Shown piece by piece: positions 36,082 to 45,492 of a DNA stretch of 64,000 nt. Origin of the DNA: Alkalibacillus aidingensis (GTDB lineage Bacteria > Bacillota > Bacilli > Bacillales > Alkalibacillaceae); contig NZ_JABXWU010000001.1 of the NCBI RefSeq assembly GCF_014595945.1, positions 186,001-250,000 of the forward strand, read 5' to 3'. The translations under genes were made by a program, and so were the position numbers. Below the pieces are notes generated by a model. That model did no database searches, had not been told where the DNA came from, and saw only the letters and a program-made list of their open reading frames with translations. How positions within the stretch are numbered: position 1 is the first letter of the stretch; the number at the start of each line of letters is the position of its first letter.

Positions 36082-36498
36082 ATGAGTTTCAAAGAAAAGT
36101 TTAAAGCATTTTTTGAATTAGATGAGCAAGCTTCTTACGATGAGACACATGAAGCTAGAAAAGAAGTGGAAAGTCCGATAGCTTCTAAAGAAAAAGATAA
36201 TGTTGTTAGCTTAAAAACGATCCAAAATGATACTAAAATGGTGTTGTGTGAACCATCTGACTTTGATGAATCTCAAGAAATTGCGGATCACATTAAAAGG
36301 AAAAAGTCAGTAGTTGTTAACTTACAACGATTAGATCATCAAACTAGTGTAAGAGTTGTTGACTTTTTGAGTGGTACTGTCTATGCTTTAAGCGGTAACA
36401 TTCAAAAATTAGGTCAGCAGACGTTTTTATGTACGCCTGAACATGTTGATATATCAGGTAGTATTTCTGAAATCATGAATGAGAACCGATTTGACTAA
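36082..36498 (+). CDS. sepF: cell division protein SepF
   Basis: A 138-aa protein. An N-terminal amphipathic helix (MSFKEKFKAFFEL) binds the membrane, an acidic linker (15-50) follows, and the compact SepF domain (about 55-135) has KMVLCEPSDFDESQEIADHI, VVVNLQRLD and VRVVDFLSGTVYALSG. SepF forms rings, binds the FtsZ C-terminal tail and acts as an alternative to FtsA as membrane anchor. It lies 12 bases after ylmE. Confidence 0.95.
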   Translation: MSFKEKFKAFFELDEQASYDETHEARKEVESPIASKEKDNVVSLKTIQNDTKMVLCEPSDFDESQEIADHIKRKKSVVVNLQRLDHQTSVRVVDFLSGTVYALSGNIQKLGQQTFLCTPEHVDISGSISEIMNENRFD

Positions 36499-36523
36499 AC
36501 AGTCGGAAGAAAGGAGTTTATAA

Positions 36524-36787
36524 ATGGGCCAGTTATTTAGTTTGCTATACTTGGCGATTAACTTATATTCATTTATGTTAATTGGCTATATTTTAATGTC
36601 ATGGTTTCCTGGGGCACGCGATTCACAATTCGGTCAGTTTTTAGCTAAAGCTTGTGAGCCGTATCTAGAGCCATTTAGAAAAATCATACCACCATTAGGC
36701 ATGATTGATATTTCACCAATTGTTGCGATTATTACTTTACACTTAGCAACATCAGGTTTAATGGTATTACAAGGTATGCTGATGTAA
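36524..36787 (+). CDS. ylmG: YggT family membrane protein YlmG
   Basis: An 87-aa protein with two membrane helices (about 4-26 and 61-85) around the conserved loop [20 protein letters not shown] and the [13 protein letters not shown] motif of the YggT family. Relatives affect osmotic tolerance and, in plastids and cyanobacteria, nucleoid distribution; function in Bacillus is unclear. AAAGGAG before ATG 36524. Conserved position between sepF and ylmH. Confidence 0.9.
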   Translation: MGQLFSLLYLAINLYSFMLIGYILMSWFPGARDSQFGQFLAKACEPYLEPFRKIIPPLGMIDISPIVAIITLHLATSGLMVLQGMLM

Positions 36788-36820
36788 AGTAAGACCCAAT
36801 AAGGTAGAAAGAGGAATGAG

Positions 36821-37594
36821 ATGGATATCTATCAACATTTTCGTCCAGAAGAACAACCATTTATTGATCAAGTGACGGACTGGTTAGAACAAGCTGATAG
36901 ACAATATCGAACGGTTGTCACAGATTTTCTCGATCCTAGAGAGCAATTGATTTTTAGTTCTGTGGTTGGACAAAATGAGCAAATCAATCTTGACTTTTAT
37001 GGTGGATATCACCAATCAGAACGCAAAAGAGCCGTATTAGCTCCATTTTATGAAACCATTGAAAACAGTGATTTTACACTGAGTATACTGCAAGGCAACT
37101 ATCCTACCAAATTCGTCTCATTATCGCATAGAGACCTGTTAGGAACTTTAATGTCTTTAGGTATTCAACGTAAAAAAATTGGAGATTTATTAGTTGAAGA
37201 TGGTACTTTTCAAATTATATGTGATCGGGACATGGCCTTTTATTTAAAGATGAATTTGACCAAAATAAAAAACACATCAATCAAACTGTCTGAAGTAAGT
37301 GAACAAGACGTGATTGAACCTCAACATAGTTGGCAGGAGAAAGAAGGAACGGTCTCTTCCATTAGATTAGATGCCATTTTAAAAGAGATTTACCAGTTAT
37401 CACGTCAAAAAGCTCAAGATTTAATTGAGAAAGAAGCAGTTAAAGTTAATTATCGAGTGGTTGACCAACCGGCATTCCAACTGCAGCCAGGCGACCTTCT
37501 ATCTGTTAAATCGTTTGGAAGGAGTAAGGTGGTCAGTATTTTAGGAGAGACTCGGAAGAATAAACTTCGAATTAAAACTGCTAAGCTAAAATAA
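36821..37594 (+). CDS. ylmH: S4 domain RNA-binding protein YlmH
   Basis: A 257-aa protein with a C-terminal S4 RNA-binding domain (about 180-240, SIRLDAILKEIYQLSRQKAQ). In B. subtilis YlmH binds 50S subunits carrying obstructed peptidyl-tRNA and contributes to a rescue path parallel to RqcH; RqcH itself is also in this window. AAAGAGG precedes ATG 36821. It is followed by divIVA after 85 bases. Confidence 0.91.
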   Translation: MDIYQHFRPEEQPFIDQVTDWLEQADRQYRTVVTDFLDPREQLIFSSVVGQNEQINLDFYGGYHQSERKRAVLAPFYETIENSDFTLSILQGNYPTKFVSLSHRDLLGTLMSLGIQRKKIGDLLVEDGTFQIICDRDMAFYLKMNLTKIKNTSIKLSEVSEQDVIEPQHSWQEKEGTVSSIRLDAILKEIYQLSRQKAQDLIEKEAVKVNYRVVDQPAFQLQPGDLLSVKSFGRSKVVSILGETRKNKLRIKTAKLK

Positions 37595-37679
37595 TTATCA
37601 ACTTTAGAAGGAATCTTGTATATTGTGTCGAATATGGATACATAAGGACAAGCGTAAGAGAATTAAAGGAGGTCATGTT

Positions 37680-38204
37680 ATGGGTTTAACGCCATTAGAC
37701 ATTCATAATAAAGAATTTACTAGAGGGTTTAGAGGCTATGATGAAGATGAGGTTAACGAATTTCTAGATCAAGTAATTAAAGATTTTGAGAAAGTAATCC
37801 GTGAAAAGAAAGCACTAGAAGAGAAGGTCAATGAATCTCAAGAGAAACTAGGGCACTTTAGTAATATCGAAGAAACGTTAAACCGTTCTATTCTTGTTGC
37901 TCAAGAGACGGCAGATGAAGTGAAAAATAATGCGAATAAAGAAGCAAAATTAATTATAAAAGAAGCGGAGAAGAATGCTGACCGAATCGTTAATGATGCA
38001 TTGGCCAAATCACGCCAAGTTTCAATGGAAATTGAGGAATTAAAGAAGCAGGCTAAAGTATTTAGAACGCGTTTGAAAATGTTAGTTGAGGCTCAACTAG
38101 ATATCATTGAAAATGAGGATTGGGAAGATTTGTTTGAGATTGATACTGAAACTTCTCATGATGGGCAATTAGATTCTTCAGCTGAAAGGGCTTATTCTGA
38201 ATAA
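37680..38204 (+). CDS. divIVA: septum site-determining protein DivIVA
   Basis: A 174-aa coiled-coil protein that binds curved membrane at poles and septa, placing MinJ/MinCD and, in sporulation, RacA. The N-terminal lipid-binding domain is MGLTPLDIHNKEFTRGFRGY, with the exposed Phe (residue 17) and Arg used for membrane insertion; long coiled coil follows (about 30-155). ATG 37680 has AAAGGAGG 7 bases upstream. The frame is open further upstream, but there is no ribosome binding site there. No terminator is obvious after it. Confidence 0.95.
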   Translation: MGLTPLDIHNKEFTRGFRGYDEDEVNEFLDQVIKDFEKVIREKKALEEKVNESQEKLGHFSNIEETLNRSILVAQETADEVKNNANKEAKLIIKEAEKNADRIVNDALAKSRQVSMEIEELKKQAKVFRTRLKMLVEAQLDIIENEDWEDLFEIDTETSHDGQLDSSAERAYSE

Positions 38205-38259
38205 GTGTCACACATTTTCTTTAGATTAATATAATTTGGTAATCATGAAGAGTTTGTGC

Positions 38260-38288
38260 TTGACTTAGCTATTATTTTTACCTATAAT
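38260..38288 (+). promoter_or_regulatory. sigma-A promoter of the ileS T-box leader
   Basis: TTGACT (38260-38265), exactly 17 bp, TATAAT (38283-38288). It lies about 50 bases before Stem I of the T-box, so the leader RNA is about 350 bases. Confidence 0.85.
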
Positions 38289-38334
38289 TTCATATCATAA
38301 GAATGTATATAAACAAATGAATCTGTCATATAAA

Positions 38335-38575
38335 GCTTAGAAGGGAACAGTACTTGAAGAGATTCTGTTTAAGCGAGCTAGGGTTGGTGCGAGCCTAGTA
38401 ACAGACCTTCAAGGAAGATCATCCTGGAGCTTCCTTTTTGAAAACTGAGTAAAAAAGGACGTTCATTCACGTTACGAATGTTTGAGTGGGATAAAGAGTC
38501 ATTCTTTATTCAATCAGGGTGGTACCGCGAGCTTGCTCGTCCCTAAGTCAGTTAGGGATGAGCAAGCTTTTTTAT
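38335..38575 (+). promoter_or_regulatory. T-box riboswitch (isoleucine) before ileS
   Basis: The canonical T-box AGGGTGGTACCGCG is at 38516-38529, followed by a near-perfect terminator stem AGCTTGCTCGTCCCTAA / TTAGGGATGAGCAAGCT and a T run (38530-38573). Stem I begins near 38337 with the AGTA element (38350s); the distal stem AGCTAGGGTTGGTGCGAGCCTAG follows. In the specifier stretch AAGATCATCC the codon ATC (38418-38420) fits an Ile tRNA with GAU anticodon. Uncharged tRNA-Ile would stabilise the antiterminator and switch on ileS. Confidence 0.95.
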
Positions 38576-38652
38576 TTAATTTTATAAAGTTTATTGTGAC
38601 AGATCTAAAATATGACTTTTTGCTCGACGTTAAATGATTGAGGAGGATTTAC

Positions 38653-41403
38653 ATGAGTTATAAAGAAACGTTATTAATGCCAAAAACCGAGTTTCCCATG
38701 CGTGGGAATTTACCAAACCGTGAACCCGAAATGCAAAAGCAATGGGAAGAAGATGGTTTGTATGAAAAAGTACAAGAACGTACAGAAGGACGCCCATTAT
38801 TTATTTTACATGACGGCCCTCCATATGCTAATGGTGACTTACACATGGGGCATGCTCTTAACAAGATTTTAAAGGACTTTATTGTTCGGTATAAATCGAT
38901 GTCCGGCTATCATGCACCTTATGTTCCTGGATGGGATACACATGGTTTGCCGATTGAAGTTGCTTTAACGAAGAAAAAGAAAATCAACCGTAAAGAATTA
39001 TCTATTGCTGAATTTAGAGAAATGTGTAAGGAATATGCACTCCAGCAGATCGATAATCAGCGTGTTCAATTTAAGCAGTTAGGTGTGCGTGGAGATTGGG
39101 ATAATCCATACATTACTTTAGATCCTGCTTTTGAGGCTCAACAAATTAAAGTGTTCGGTGATATGGCTAAAAGAGGTTTTATCTACAAGGGTAAAAAGCC
39201 CGTTTATTGGTCCCCTTCATCAGAATCAGCTTTAGCCGAAGCAGAAATTGAATATCAAGATAAACGCTCACCATCTATCTATGTTTCATTTGATGTAACA
39301 GATGGTAAAGATGTTTTAGATGGTGATGAGAAATTCATTATTTGGACGACAACACCATGGACCATCCCTGCTAATTTAGCTATAGCGCTACATCCTGAGT
39401 TAGAGTATGTATCAGTAGAAGCTAATGGTCACAAGTATATTATTGCCCATGATCTACTAGATGAAGTCGCAGAAAAATTAGAATGGGAAAGCCCAACAGT
39501 TGTTAAAACATTTAAAGGTCAAGATCTAGAATATGTTGTATCTAAGCACCCATTTTATGACCGTGAGTCTTTAATTATTTTAGGAGATCATGTGACGACT
39601 GAATCAGGTACTGGATGTGTTCATACAGCGCCGGGTCATGGTGAAGATGACTTTTGGGTCGGTGAACAGTACGGACTAGATGTTTTATGTCCGGTAGATG
39701 GTAAGGGAGTCTTTACTGAAGAAGCTCCAGGCTTTGAAGGAATGTTTTATGATAAAGCTAACAAAAATATTACCGAAAAGTTAGAAGAGGTAGGGGCTTT
39801 ATTAAAGCTTGAATTTATGACTCACTCATACCCACATGATTGGCGAACTAAGAAACCAACGATTTTCCGTGCAACATCTCAGTGGTTTGCTTCAGTTAAA
39901 GACTTTCGTGATGATTTACTAAAAGCGATTAAGGAAGTAGATTGGCACCCTGATTGGGGTGAAACTCGGATGCATAACATGGTGCGTGACCGTGAAGATT
40001 GGTGTATTTCTCGTCAGAGAGTATGGGGTGTTCCTATTCCTGTATTTTACGCAGAGAATGGCGAAGAGATCATTACGGATGAGACGATTGAACATGTATC
40101 CAATCTATTTCGTGAGCACGGTTCTAACATTTGGTTTGAACGAGAGGCTAATGAATTATTACCAGAAGGATTTACACACCCGGGAAGTCCGAATGGTCAA
40201 TTTACGAAAGAAACGGATATCATGGACGTGTGGTTCGATTCGGGTTCTACTCACCAAGGTGTTTTAGTAGAGCGAGAGGATCTAGATCGCCCAGCTGACC
40301 TTTACTTAGAAGGATCGGATCAGTATCGTGGTTGGTTTAATTCGTCATTGACTACATCTGTTGCGATTACAGGTAAGTCACCTTACAAAGGAATTTTAAG
40401 TCATGGATTTACTTTAGATGGTGAAGGTCGTAAGATGAGTAAGTCACTTGGTAATGTAATGGTACCAAGCAAAATCATGAAGCAATTAGGTGCAGATATT
40501 TTACGCCTATGGGTCGCAAGTACTGATTATTCAGCAGATGTGCGCGTTTCAAATGAAATCTTAAAGCAGGTATCAGAAGTTTATCGTAAGATCAGAAATA
40601 CAATGCGTTTCCTTCTAGGTAACTTACACGACTTTGAACCCAACACACATGCATTAGCTGAGGGGGATCTTGAAGAAGTCGATCGTTATATGCTTATCCG
40701 TCTTCAAGAGACGATTGCAAAGGTTAGAAAAGCTTACGATGAATATGATTTTTCCGTTATTTATCATACGATCAATAACTTCTGTACCGTCGATTTAAGT
40801 GCCTTCTATTTAGACTTTGCTAAAGATATTCTATATATTGAGGAAGCAGATAGTAAGCGTCGTCGTAGTATTCAAACAGTTTATCATGAAATCGTTGTTA
40901 GCTTAACACAGCTGCTTTCTCCAATCTTAACGCATACAGCTGATGAAATTTGGAAATATATCCCTGGTGTTGAAGCAGAGAGTGTTCAACTCACTGATCT
41001 TCCTGAAGCAAGAACGATTGCTAATGAAGAGACAACAAAAGTGAAATGGCAACGTTTAATGACAATTAGAGAAGATGTATTAAAAGCACTTGAAGAAGCA
41101 CGTCATGATAAGGTGATTGGTAAATCACTAGAAGCTAAAGTGACAATTGTCCCTAAAGATGAGAACACGTTGGAGCTTCTTGAGTCTGTAGAAAACTTGC
41201 ATCAATATTTAATCGTTTCTGATGTTGAGTTGATCTCCAGTTATGAAACGGCTAAAGCATATGATACCGTTTCTGTGGCGGTTGAGAAGCATGATGGAGA
41301 GAAATGTCAACGCTGCTGGGTATCATCTCATTCAATTGGCGCCAATGAAGAACATCCTGAGTTATGTAGTCGTTGTGCATCAGTCGTAGCAGAAAAAGTA
41401 TAA
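38653..41403 (+). CDS. ileS: isoleucyl-tRNA synthetase
   Basis: A 916-aa class I synthetase. HIGH motif is HMGH at 64-67, KMSKS at 594-598, with the large CP1 editing domain between. The C-terminal zinc knuckle (CQRCW and CSRC) marks the bacterial type, and the N-terminus resembles B. subtilis IleS. ATG 38653 has GGAGGA 7 bases upstream; the ATG at 38638 has none. Under T-box control. The ylyA gene that follows ileS in B. subtilis is replaced by a repeat element. Confidence 0.97.
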   Translation: MSYKETLLMPKTEFPMRGNLPNREPEMQKQWEEDGLYEKVQERTEGRPLFILHDGPPYANGDLHMGHALNKILKDFIVRYKSMSGYHAPYVPGWDTHGLPIEVALTKKKKINRKELSIAEFREMCKEYALQQIDNQRVQFKQLGVRGDWDNPYITLDPAFEAQQIKVFGDMAKRGFIYKGKKPVYWSPSSESALAEAEIEYQDKRSPSIYVSFDVTDGKDVLDGDEKFIIWTTTPWTIPANLAIALHPELEYVSVEANGHKYIIAHDLLDEVAEKLEWESPTVVKTFKGQDLEYVVSKHPFYDRESLIILGDHVTTESGTGCVHTAPGHGEDDFWVGEQYGLDVLCPVDGKGVFTEEAPGFEGMFYDKANKNITEKLEEVGALLKLEFMTHSYPHDWRTKKPTIFRATSQWFASVKDFRDDLLKAIKEVDWHPDWGETRMHNMVRDREDWCISRQRVWGVPIPVFYAENGEEIITDETIEHVSNLFREHGSNIWFEREANELLPEGFTHPGSPNGQFTKETDIMDVWFDSGSTHQGVLVEREDLDRPADLYLEGSDQYRGWFNSSLTTSVAITGKSPYKGILSHGFTLDGEGRKMSKSLGNVMVPSKIMKQLGADILRLWVASTDYSADVRVSNEILKQVSEVYRKIRNTMRFLLGNLHDFEPNTHALAEGDLEEVDRYMLIRLQETIAKVRKAYDEYDFSVIYHTINNFCTVDLSAFYLDFAKDILYIEEADSKRRRSIQTVYHEIVVSLTQLLSPILTHTADEIWKYIPGVEAESVQLTDLPEARTIANEETTKVKWQRLMTIREDVLKALEEARHDKVIGKSLEAKVTIVPKDENTLELLESVENLHQYLIVSDVELISSYETAKAYDTVSVAVEKHDGEKCQRCWVSSHSIGANEEHPELCSRCASVVAEKV

Positions 41404-41411
41404 TAATTTAA

Positions 41412-41437
41412 AAGGCTCCACATCTGAGTGGGGCCTT
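41412..41437 (+). terminator. stem-loop after ileS
   Basis: AAGGCTCCAC / GTGGGGCCTT (one G-T pair) with a 6-base loop, 9 bases after the ileS stop. The T run is poor (AGTTATG), so termination may be weak. Confidence 0.55.
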
Positions 41438-41459
41438 AGTTATGTGATGAACTGATGGG

Positions 41460-41722
41460 TGATGTTCATTAACTAGTTTTGTGCCTGTCCCAATGAAGTT
41501 ATGAGCAATTTGGTGGGTTAAACTGTACGGGAGAAATGCTCTCAATGCCGTTTTGGCCTCGAGTGAAGTGCAAAACGTAAGCGAGACGCTCTTTCGATGA
41601 CGTTTCGCCACCGTTTGAAGCACAAAACGTAAGCGAGACGCTCTTTCGATGACGTTTCGCCACCGTTTGAAGCACAAAACGTCAATGGAAAGCACCACGT
41701 AACCAAAAGTTAATGAACATTA
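41460..41722. repeat. 52-bp repeat element, three units, with terminal inverted repeats
   Basis: CAAAACGT recurs at 41571, 41623 and 41675, exactly 52 bp apart. Each unit contains an imperfect hairpin of ACGTTT...AAACGT type and a linker (AAGCGAGACGCTCTTTCGATG) that on the other strand matches the linker of the 11033-11404 array, so this array is inverted relative to that one. It is bounded by TGATGTTCATTAAC (41460-41473) and GTTAATGAACATTA (41709-41722), an inverted repeat with 13 of 14 matches. The same ends occur in the first array. No gene is seen in this 420-bp gap. Confidence 0.88.
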
Positions 41723-41761
41723 TATCCACTAGGTATCCCAAATAACAATCACTTTGTGCTA

Positions 41762-41790
41762 TCGTTAAATCGTCTAAGTTATGGTAAAAT
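41762..41790 (+). promoter_or_regulatory. possible promoter of lspA
   Basis: TGGTAAAAT (41782-41790) is an extended -10; TCGTTA lies 17 bases upstream as a weak -35. It is 33 bases before the lspA start. Confidence 0.5.
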
Positions 41791-41823
41791 TTTAATGTAG
41801 TTAATGAATGTGGAGGTAGTCAA

Positions 41824-42300
41824 GTGAAATATTACATATTGGCTTTATTTATCATTGGTTTAGATCAGGTAACGAAATGGATCATTGTTCGTACCATGAA
41901 TATTCACGAATCGATTGAAGTTATTTCTGGCTTCTTTTATATAACATCACACAGAAATAGTGGAGCAGCATGGGGTATGCTACAAGGGCAGATGTGGCTT
42001 TTTTATTTAGTGACTGCCTTTGTTGTAGGTGTGATCGTTTACTTTATGCAGCAATATAAAAAGGGCTATCCTTTATTGAATATTGGATTTGCTCTAATAT
42101 TAGGTGGCTCGATCGGGAACTTTATTGATAGGATGATGATGCAAGAGGTTGTTGATTTTCTAGACTTTATTATTTTTAATTACAATTTCCCAATTTTTAA
42201 TGTGGCGGATATCGCCTTAACTGTGGGTGTTACGATAGTTATTTTATTAATTTTATATGACGAGTGGAACAGTAAAAGGAAGAGTGAAAATGACCAATAA
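41824..42300 (+). CDS. lspA: lipoprotein signal peptidase (signal peptidase II)
   Basis: A 158-aa membrane aspartyl protease with four helices that cleaves prolipoprotein signal peptides after lipidation. Conserved NSGAAWG, GGSIGNFIDRM with Asp102 and FNVADIALTVG with Asp129, the two catalytic aspartates at the same numbers as in B. subtilis. Start is GTG 41824 with GGAGGTAG upstream. It overlaps the next gene by 11 bases. Confidence 0.95.
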   Translation: MKYYILALFIIGLDQVTKWIIVRTMNIHESIEVISGFFYITSHRNSGAAWGMLQGQMWLFYLVTAFVVGVIVYFMQQYKKGYPLLNIGFALILGGSIGNFIDRMMMQEVVDFLDFIIFNYNFPIFNVADIALTVGVTIVILLILYDEWNSKRKSENDQ

Positions 42301-43204
42301 ATATACTTACAAAATTAATGAGGCTGATTCGAATAAGCGGATTGACCGAGTTCTAGCTGAACTAAATGAAGAAGCCTCTAGAAGTCAAGTCCAAACTTGG
42401 ATCAAAGATGGACTAGTATCTGTTAACAATCAACCTGTCAAGAGTAATTATAAGTGCCAACTAGATGATGAAGTTAAGTGGGAAATTCCAAAGCCCAAAG
42501 AGATGAAGATTGAACCGGAAAATATCCCCCTTGATATTCGTTATGAGGATGAGCACTTATTGGTCGTTAATAAACCTAAGGGGATGGTGGTTCACCCCGC
42601 TCACGGTCATGAGTCAGGTACATTAGTTCATGCTCTTTTATACCACTGTGATGATCTATCTGGTATAAATGGAGTAAATCGCCCTGGTATCGTGCACCGT
42701 ATTGATAAGGACACGAGTGGACTGTTAGTTGTAGCTAAGCATGATCAAGCTCACGAGAAGTTGTCGGAAATGCTTGCGAATAAAAAAGTAAAACGGCAAT
42801 ATGAAGCGCTCATCCATGGGGTTATTTCACATGAACATGGAACCATTGATGCGCCGATTGGAAGAGACTTAAATGACCGACAAAAGATGGCGATCGTCGA
42901 CGGTGGTAAGGAAGCTGTCACACATTTTACGGTACTTGAAAAATTTGATCGTTATACCCATGTCGTTTGCGAATTAGAAACAGGTAGAACTCACCAAATC
43001 CGGGTTCATTTTAAATACATTAAACATCCATTAGTTGGCGATCCGAAATATGGACCGAGGAAAACGCTGGATGTAGAGGGGCAGGCACTCCATGCTAAAC
43101 GTCTTGAGTTTACTCACCCTATAACTAAAGAAGAACTGTTATTGACAGCAGAACCACCACAAATCTTTTTGGATACGATTGAAGAAATTAAAAGAATGTC
43201 TTGA
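42290..43204 (+). CDS. rluD: RluA family pseudouridine synthase (YlyB)
   Basis: A 304-aa pseudouridine synthase. N-terminal S4 domain (RIDRVLAELNEEASRSQVQ), then the catalytic domain with Asp139 in HRIDKDTSG and the ARTGRTHQIRVH-type box TGRTHQIRVHF. Bacillus YlyB is the RluD-like member, likely modifying 23S rRNA in helix 69; exact sites cannot be read from sequence. ATG 42290 has AAAAGGAAGAG upstream and overlaps lspA. The stop codon lies within the -35 of the pyr promoter. Confidence 0.9.
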   Translation: MTNKYTYKINEADSNKRIDRVLAELNEEASRSQVQTWIKDGLVSVNNQPVKSNYKCQLDDEVKWEIPKPKEMKIEPENIPLDIRYEDEHLLVVNKPKGMVVHPAHGHESGTLVHALLYHCDDLSGINGVNRPGIVHRIDKDTSGLLVVAKHDQAHEKLSEMLANKKVKRQYEALIHGVISHEHGTIDAPIGRDLNDRQKMAIVDGGKEAVTHFTVLEKFDRYTHVVCELETGRTHQIRVHFKYIKHPLVGDPKYGPRKTLDVEGQALHAKRLEFTHPITKEELLLTAEPPQIFLDTIEEIKRMS

Positions 43205-43228
43205 CTTTTCGATTGTTTCCTTTAAAAT
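43201..43228 (+). promoter_or_regulatory. sigma-A promoter of the pyr operon
   Basis: TTGACT (43201-43206), 16 bp, TAAAAT (43223-43228). The -35 overlaps the stop codon of the preceding pseudouridine synthase gene. The first PyrR site begins about 35 bases after the expected transcription start. Confidence 0.75.
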
Positions 43229-43268
43229 AAGTTATTAAGAATAAAAGTTACATTATAACCTTTAACAT

Positions 43269-43367
43269 AGTCCAGAGAGGCTAGCAAGGTGACAAATGTC
43301 GTTATAGGAATAAGTGTGTCTACTTATACCCTCTTTTGTTACCTTGGTTAACAAAAGAGGGTTTTTT
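43269..43367 (+). promoter_or_regulatory. PyrR attenuator 1 (pyr leader)
   Basis: The PyrR binding loop AGTCCAGAGAGGCT is at 43269-43282. The terminator is CCCTCTTTTGTTACC / GGTTAACAAAAGAGGG followed by six T (43329-43367). PyrR with UMP or UTP binds the loop, frees the terminator and stops transcription before pyrR. Confidence 0.95.
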
Positions 43368-43401
43368 AATGGTCTAATTCAAGTACACGTGCTGTATGTA
43401 A

Positions 43402-43953
<552 letters not shown>

Positions 43954-43995
43954 TTATTATCAACAATTTAATAACATAAAGGACCTTTAAAGGTT

Positions 43996-44098
43996 AGTCC
44001 AGAGAGGCTAAAAAGGTCGTAAAAGCTTTTTGCGTACCCAATTGGGGAAGTGTGTGTACGTATGCCTCTTTGCGACTTTTTCGTAAAGAGGCTTTTTT
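43996..44098 (+). promoter_or_regulatory. PyrR attenuator 2 (pyrR-pyrP)
   Basis: A second AGTCCAGAGAGGCT at 43996-44009, with terminator GCCTCTTTGCG / CGTAAAGAGGC and eight T (44064-44098). It is placed as in B. subtilis between pyrR and pyrP. Confidence 0.95.
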
Positions 44099-44136
44099 TT
44101 GTATATCTAGACGAATTTAAAAAGGGAGAGAGACAG

Positions 44137-45474
44137 ATGAGTAATGAGGAAAAAGTATTAGACGTTCATGAAGTACCGAAATGGACCAAGTGGTTTTTAT
44201 TAAGTTTGCAGCATCTATTTGCTATGTTTGGAGCTACTATTTTAGTGCCCTATCTTGTCGATATGCCACCTAATGTAGCCTTAGTAACGAGTGGTTTAGG
44301 AACACTTGCCTATTTAATCATTACGAGAGGTAAAATTCCTGCTTATTTAGGATCAAGTTTTGCTTTTATTACGCCTATAGTTGCGGCCAGTGCTGCGGAT
44401 GGGTTAGCAGGAGCAATGGTAGGTGCCTTTTTAGCAGGTATCGTTTATGGGATAGTTGCACTTATGATTCAAGCAAGTGGGGTTAATTGGTTGTTACGTT
44501 TATTACCTCCTGTAGTAGTTGGTCCAGTTATTATGGTTATAGGTCTAGGCCTAGCACCAACTGCGATTGATATGGCGATGTATGATGAAGGGGTTTATAA
44601 CGGTACTTATGTACTGGTTTCGATAAGCACTTTACTTATTACGATCATAGCGACGATGTTTTTTAAAGGTTTTTGGAATGTGATCCCGATTCTCTTAGGA
44701 ATTGTTGGAGGTTATCTGACTGCTTTAGTAACCGGAGTGGTTAATACCACAGGATTGGTTGCTAGTTGGGATAATTTGAACTCCAGTCAATCAGTTGCTG
44801 AATTCTTTGACGCACTCTTTGTAACTCCAGACTTTATCATTCCATTTGTTGACTACCAGCCACTAGATGTTCTTAGCTTATCAATTGTGTTCATTATGGT
44901 ACCAGTTGCTCTAGTTACCATCACGGAGCATATAGGAGATCAAATGGTCCTATCCAAGATTGCCAATAGGAACTTTATCAAACAGCCAGGCCTAAATCGA
45001 TCATTGTTAGGTGATGGTGTTGCAACCATGATCGCATCATTTTTAGGAGGACCACCAAACACTACTTATGGTGAGAATATCGGAGTGCTTGCCATCACAA
45101 GAGTTTTCAGTGTGTTTGTCATTGGGGGAGCAGCACTGTTAGCCATTCTATTTGGATTTGTTGACTTGATTGCCGTATTGATTGAGTCGATCCCTGAACC
45201 AGTTATGGGTGGTGTTTCAATCCTATTATTTGGTGTCATTGCCTCTAGTGGTATGAGAATGCTAATCGATAACCATGTAGATTTAGGTGTGAGAAGAAAT
45301 CTTATCATTTCTTCTGTCATCCTAGTAATTGGTGCAGGAGGGGCTTTAATCGAATTAGCAGAAGGTGTAGAAATTCCAGGCTTAGCAATTGCAGCAATCG
45401 CAGGTGTATTATTGAATGCTATTTTACCAGGTAGAAATGAAGCAGGTAATAGTGGGCAAATGTTTGAAGATTAA
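44137..45474 (+). CDS. pyrP: uracil permease
   Basis: A 445-aa NCS2/NAT family uracil:proton symporter with 12-14 membrane helices. Family boxes: QHLFAMFGATILVP (about 24-37), LGSSFAFITP, ITEHIGDQ (transport Glu, about 268) and GGPPNTTYGENIG. ATG 44137 has AAAGGGAGAG upstream; the open frame before it runs through the attenuator terminator and is not coding. It ends 18 bases before pyrB, so no third attenuator separates them. Confidence 0.95.
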   Translation: MSNEEKVLDVHEVPKWTKWFLLSLQHLFAMFGATILVPYLVDMPPNVALVTSGLGTLAYLIITRGKIPAYLGSSFAFITPIVAASAADGLAGAMVGAFLAGIVYGIVALMIQASGVNWLLRLLPPVVVGPVIMVIGLGLAPTAIDMAMYDEGVYNGTYVLVSISTLLITIIATMFFKGFWNVIPILLGIVGGYLTALVTGVVNTTGLVASWDNLNSSQSVAEFFDALFVTPDFIIPFVDYQPLDVLSLSIVFIMVPVALVTITEHIGDQMVLSKIANRNFIKQPGLNRSLLGDGVATMIASFLGGPPNTTYGENIGVLAITRVFSVFVIGGAALLAILFGFVDLIAVLIESIPEPVMGGVSILLFGVIASSGMRMLIDNHVDLGVRRNLIISSVILVIGAGGALIELAEGVEIPGLAIAAIAGVLLNAILPGRNEAGNSGQMFED

Positions 45475-45492
45475 TAAAAAGGGCGTGTTGTT

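Noticed and set aside
37616-37644. Promoter of divIVA (TTGTAT-N17-TACATA)
   Set aside because: Both hexamers match the consensus in only three of six positions.
41408-41698. A 96-codon minus-strand open frame over the second array
   Set aside because: Same cause: repeat-derived frame, no start signals, protein repeats KRHRKS-like words only because the DNA repeats.
45475-45492. Third PyrR attenuator
   Set aside because: Looked for as in B. subtilis; only 18 bases between pyrP and pyrB and no AGTCCAGAGAGGCT word.
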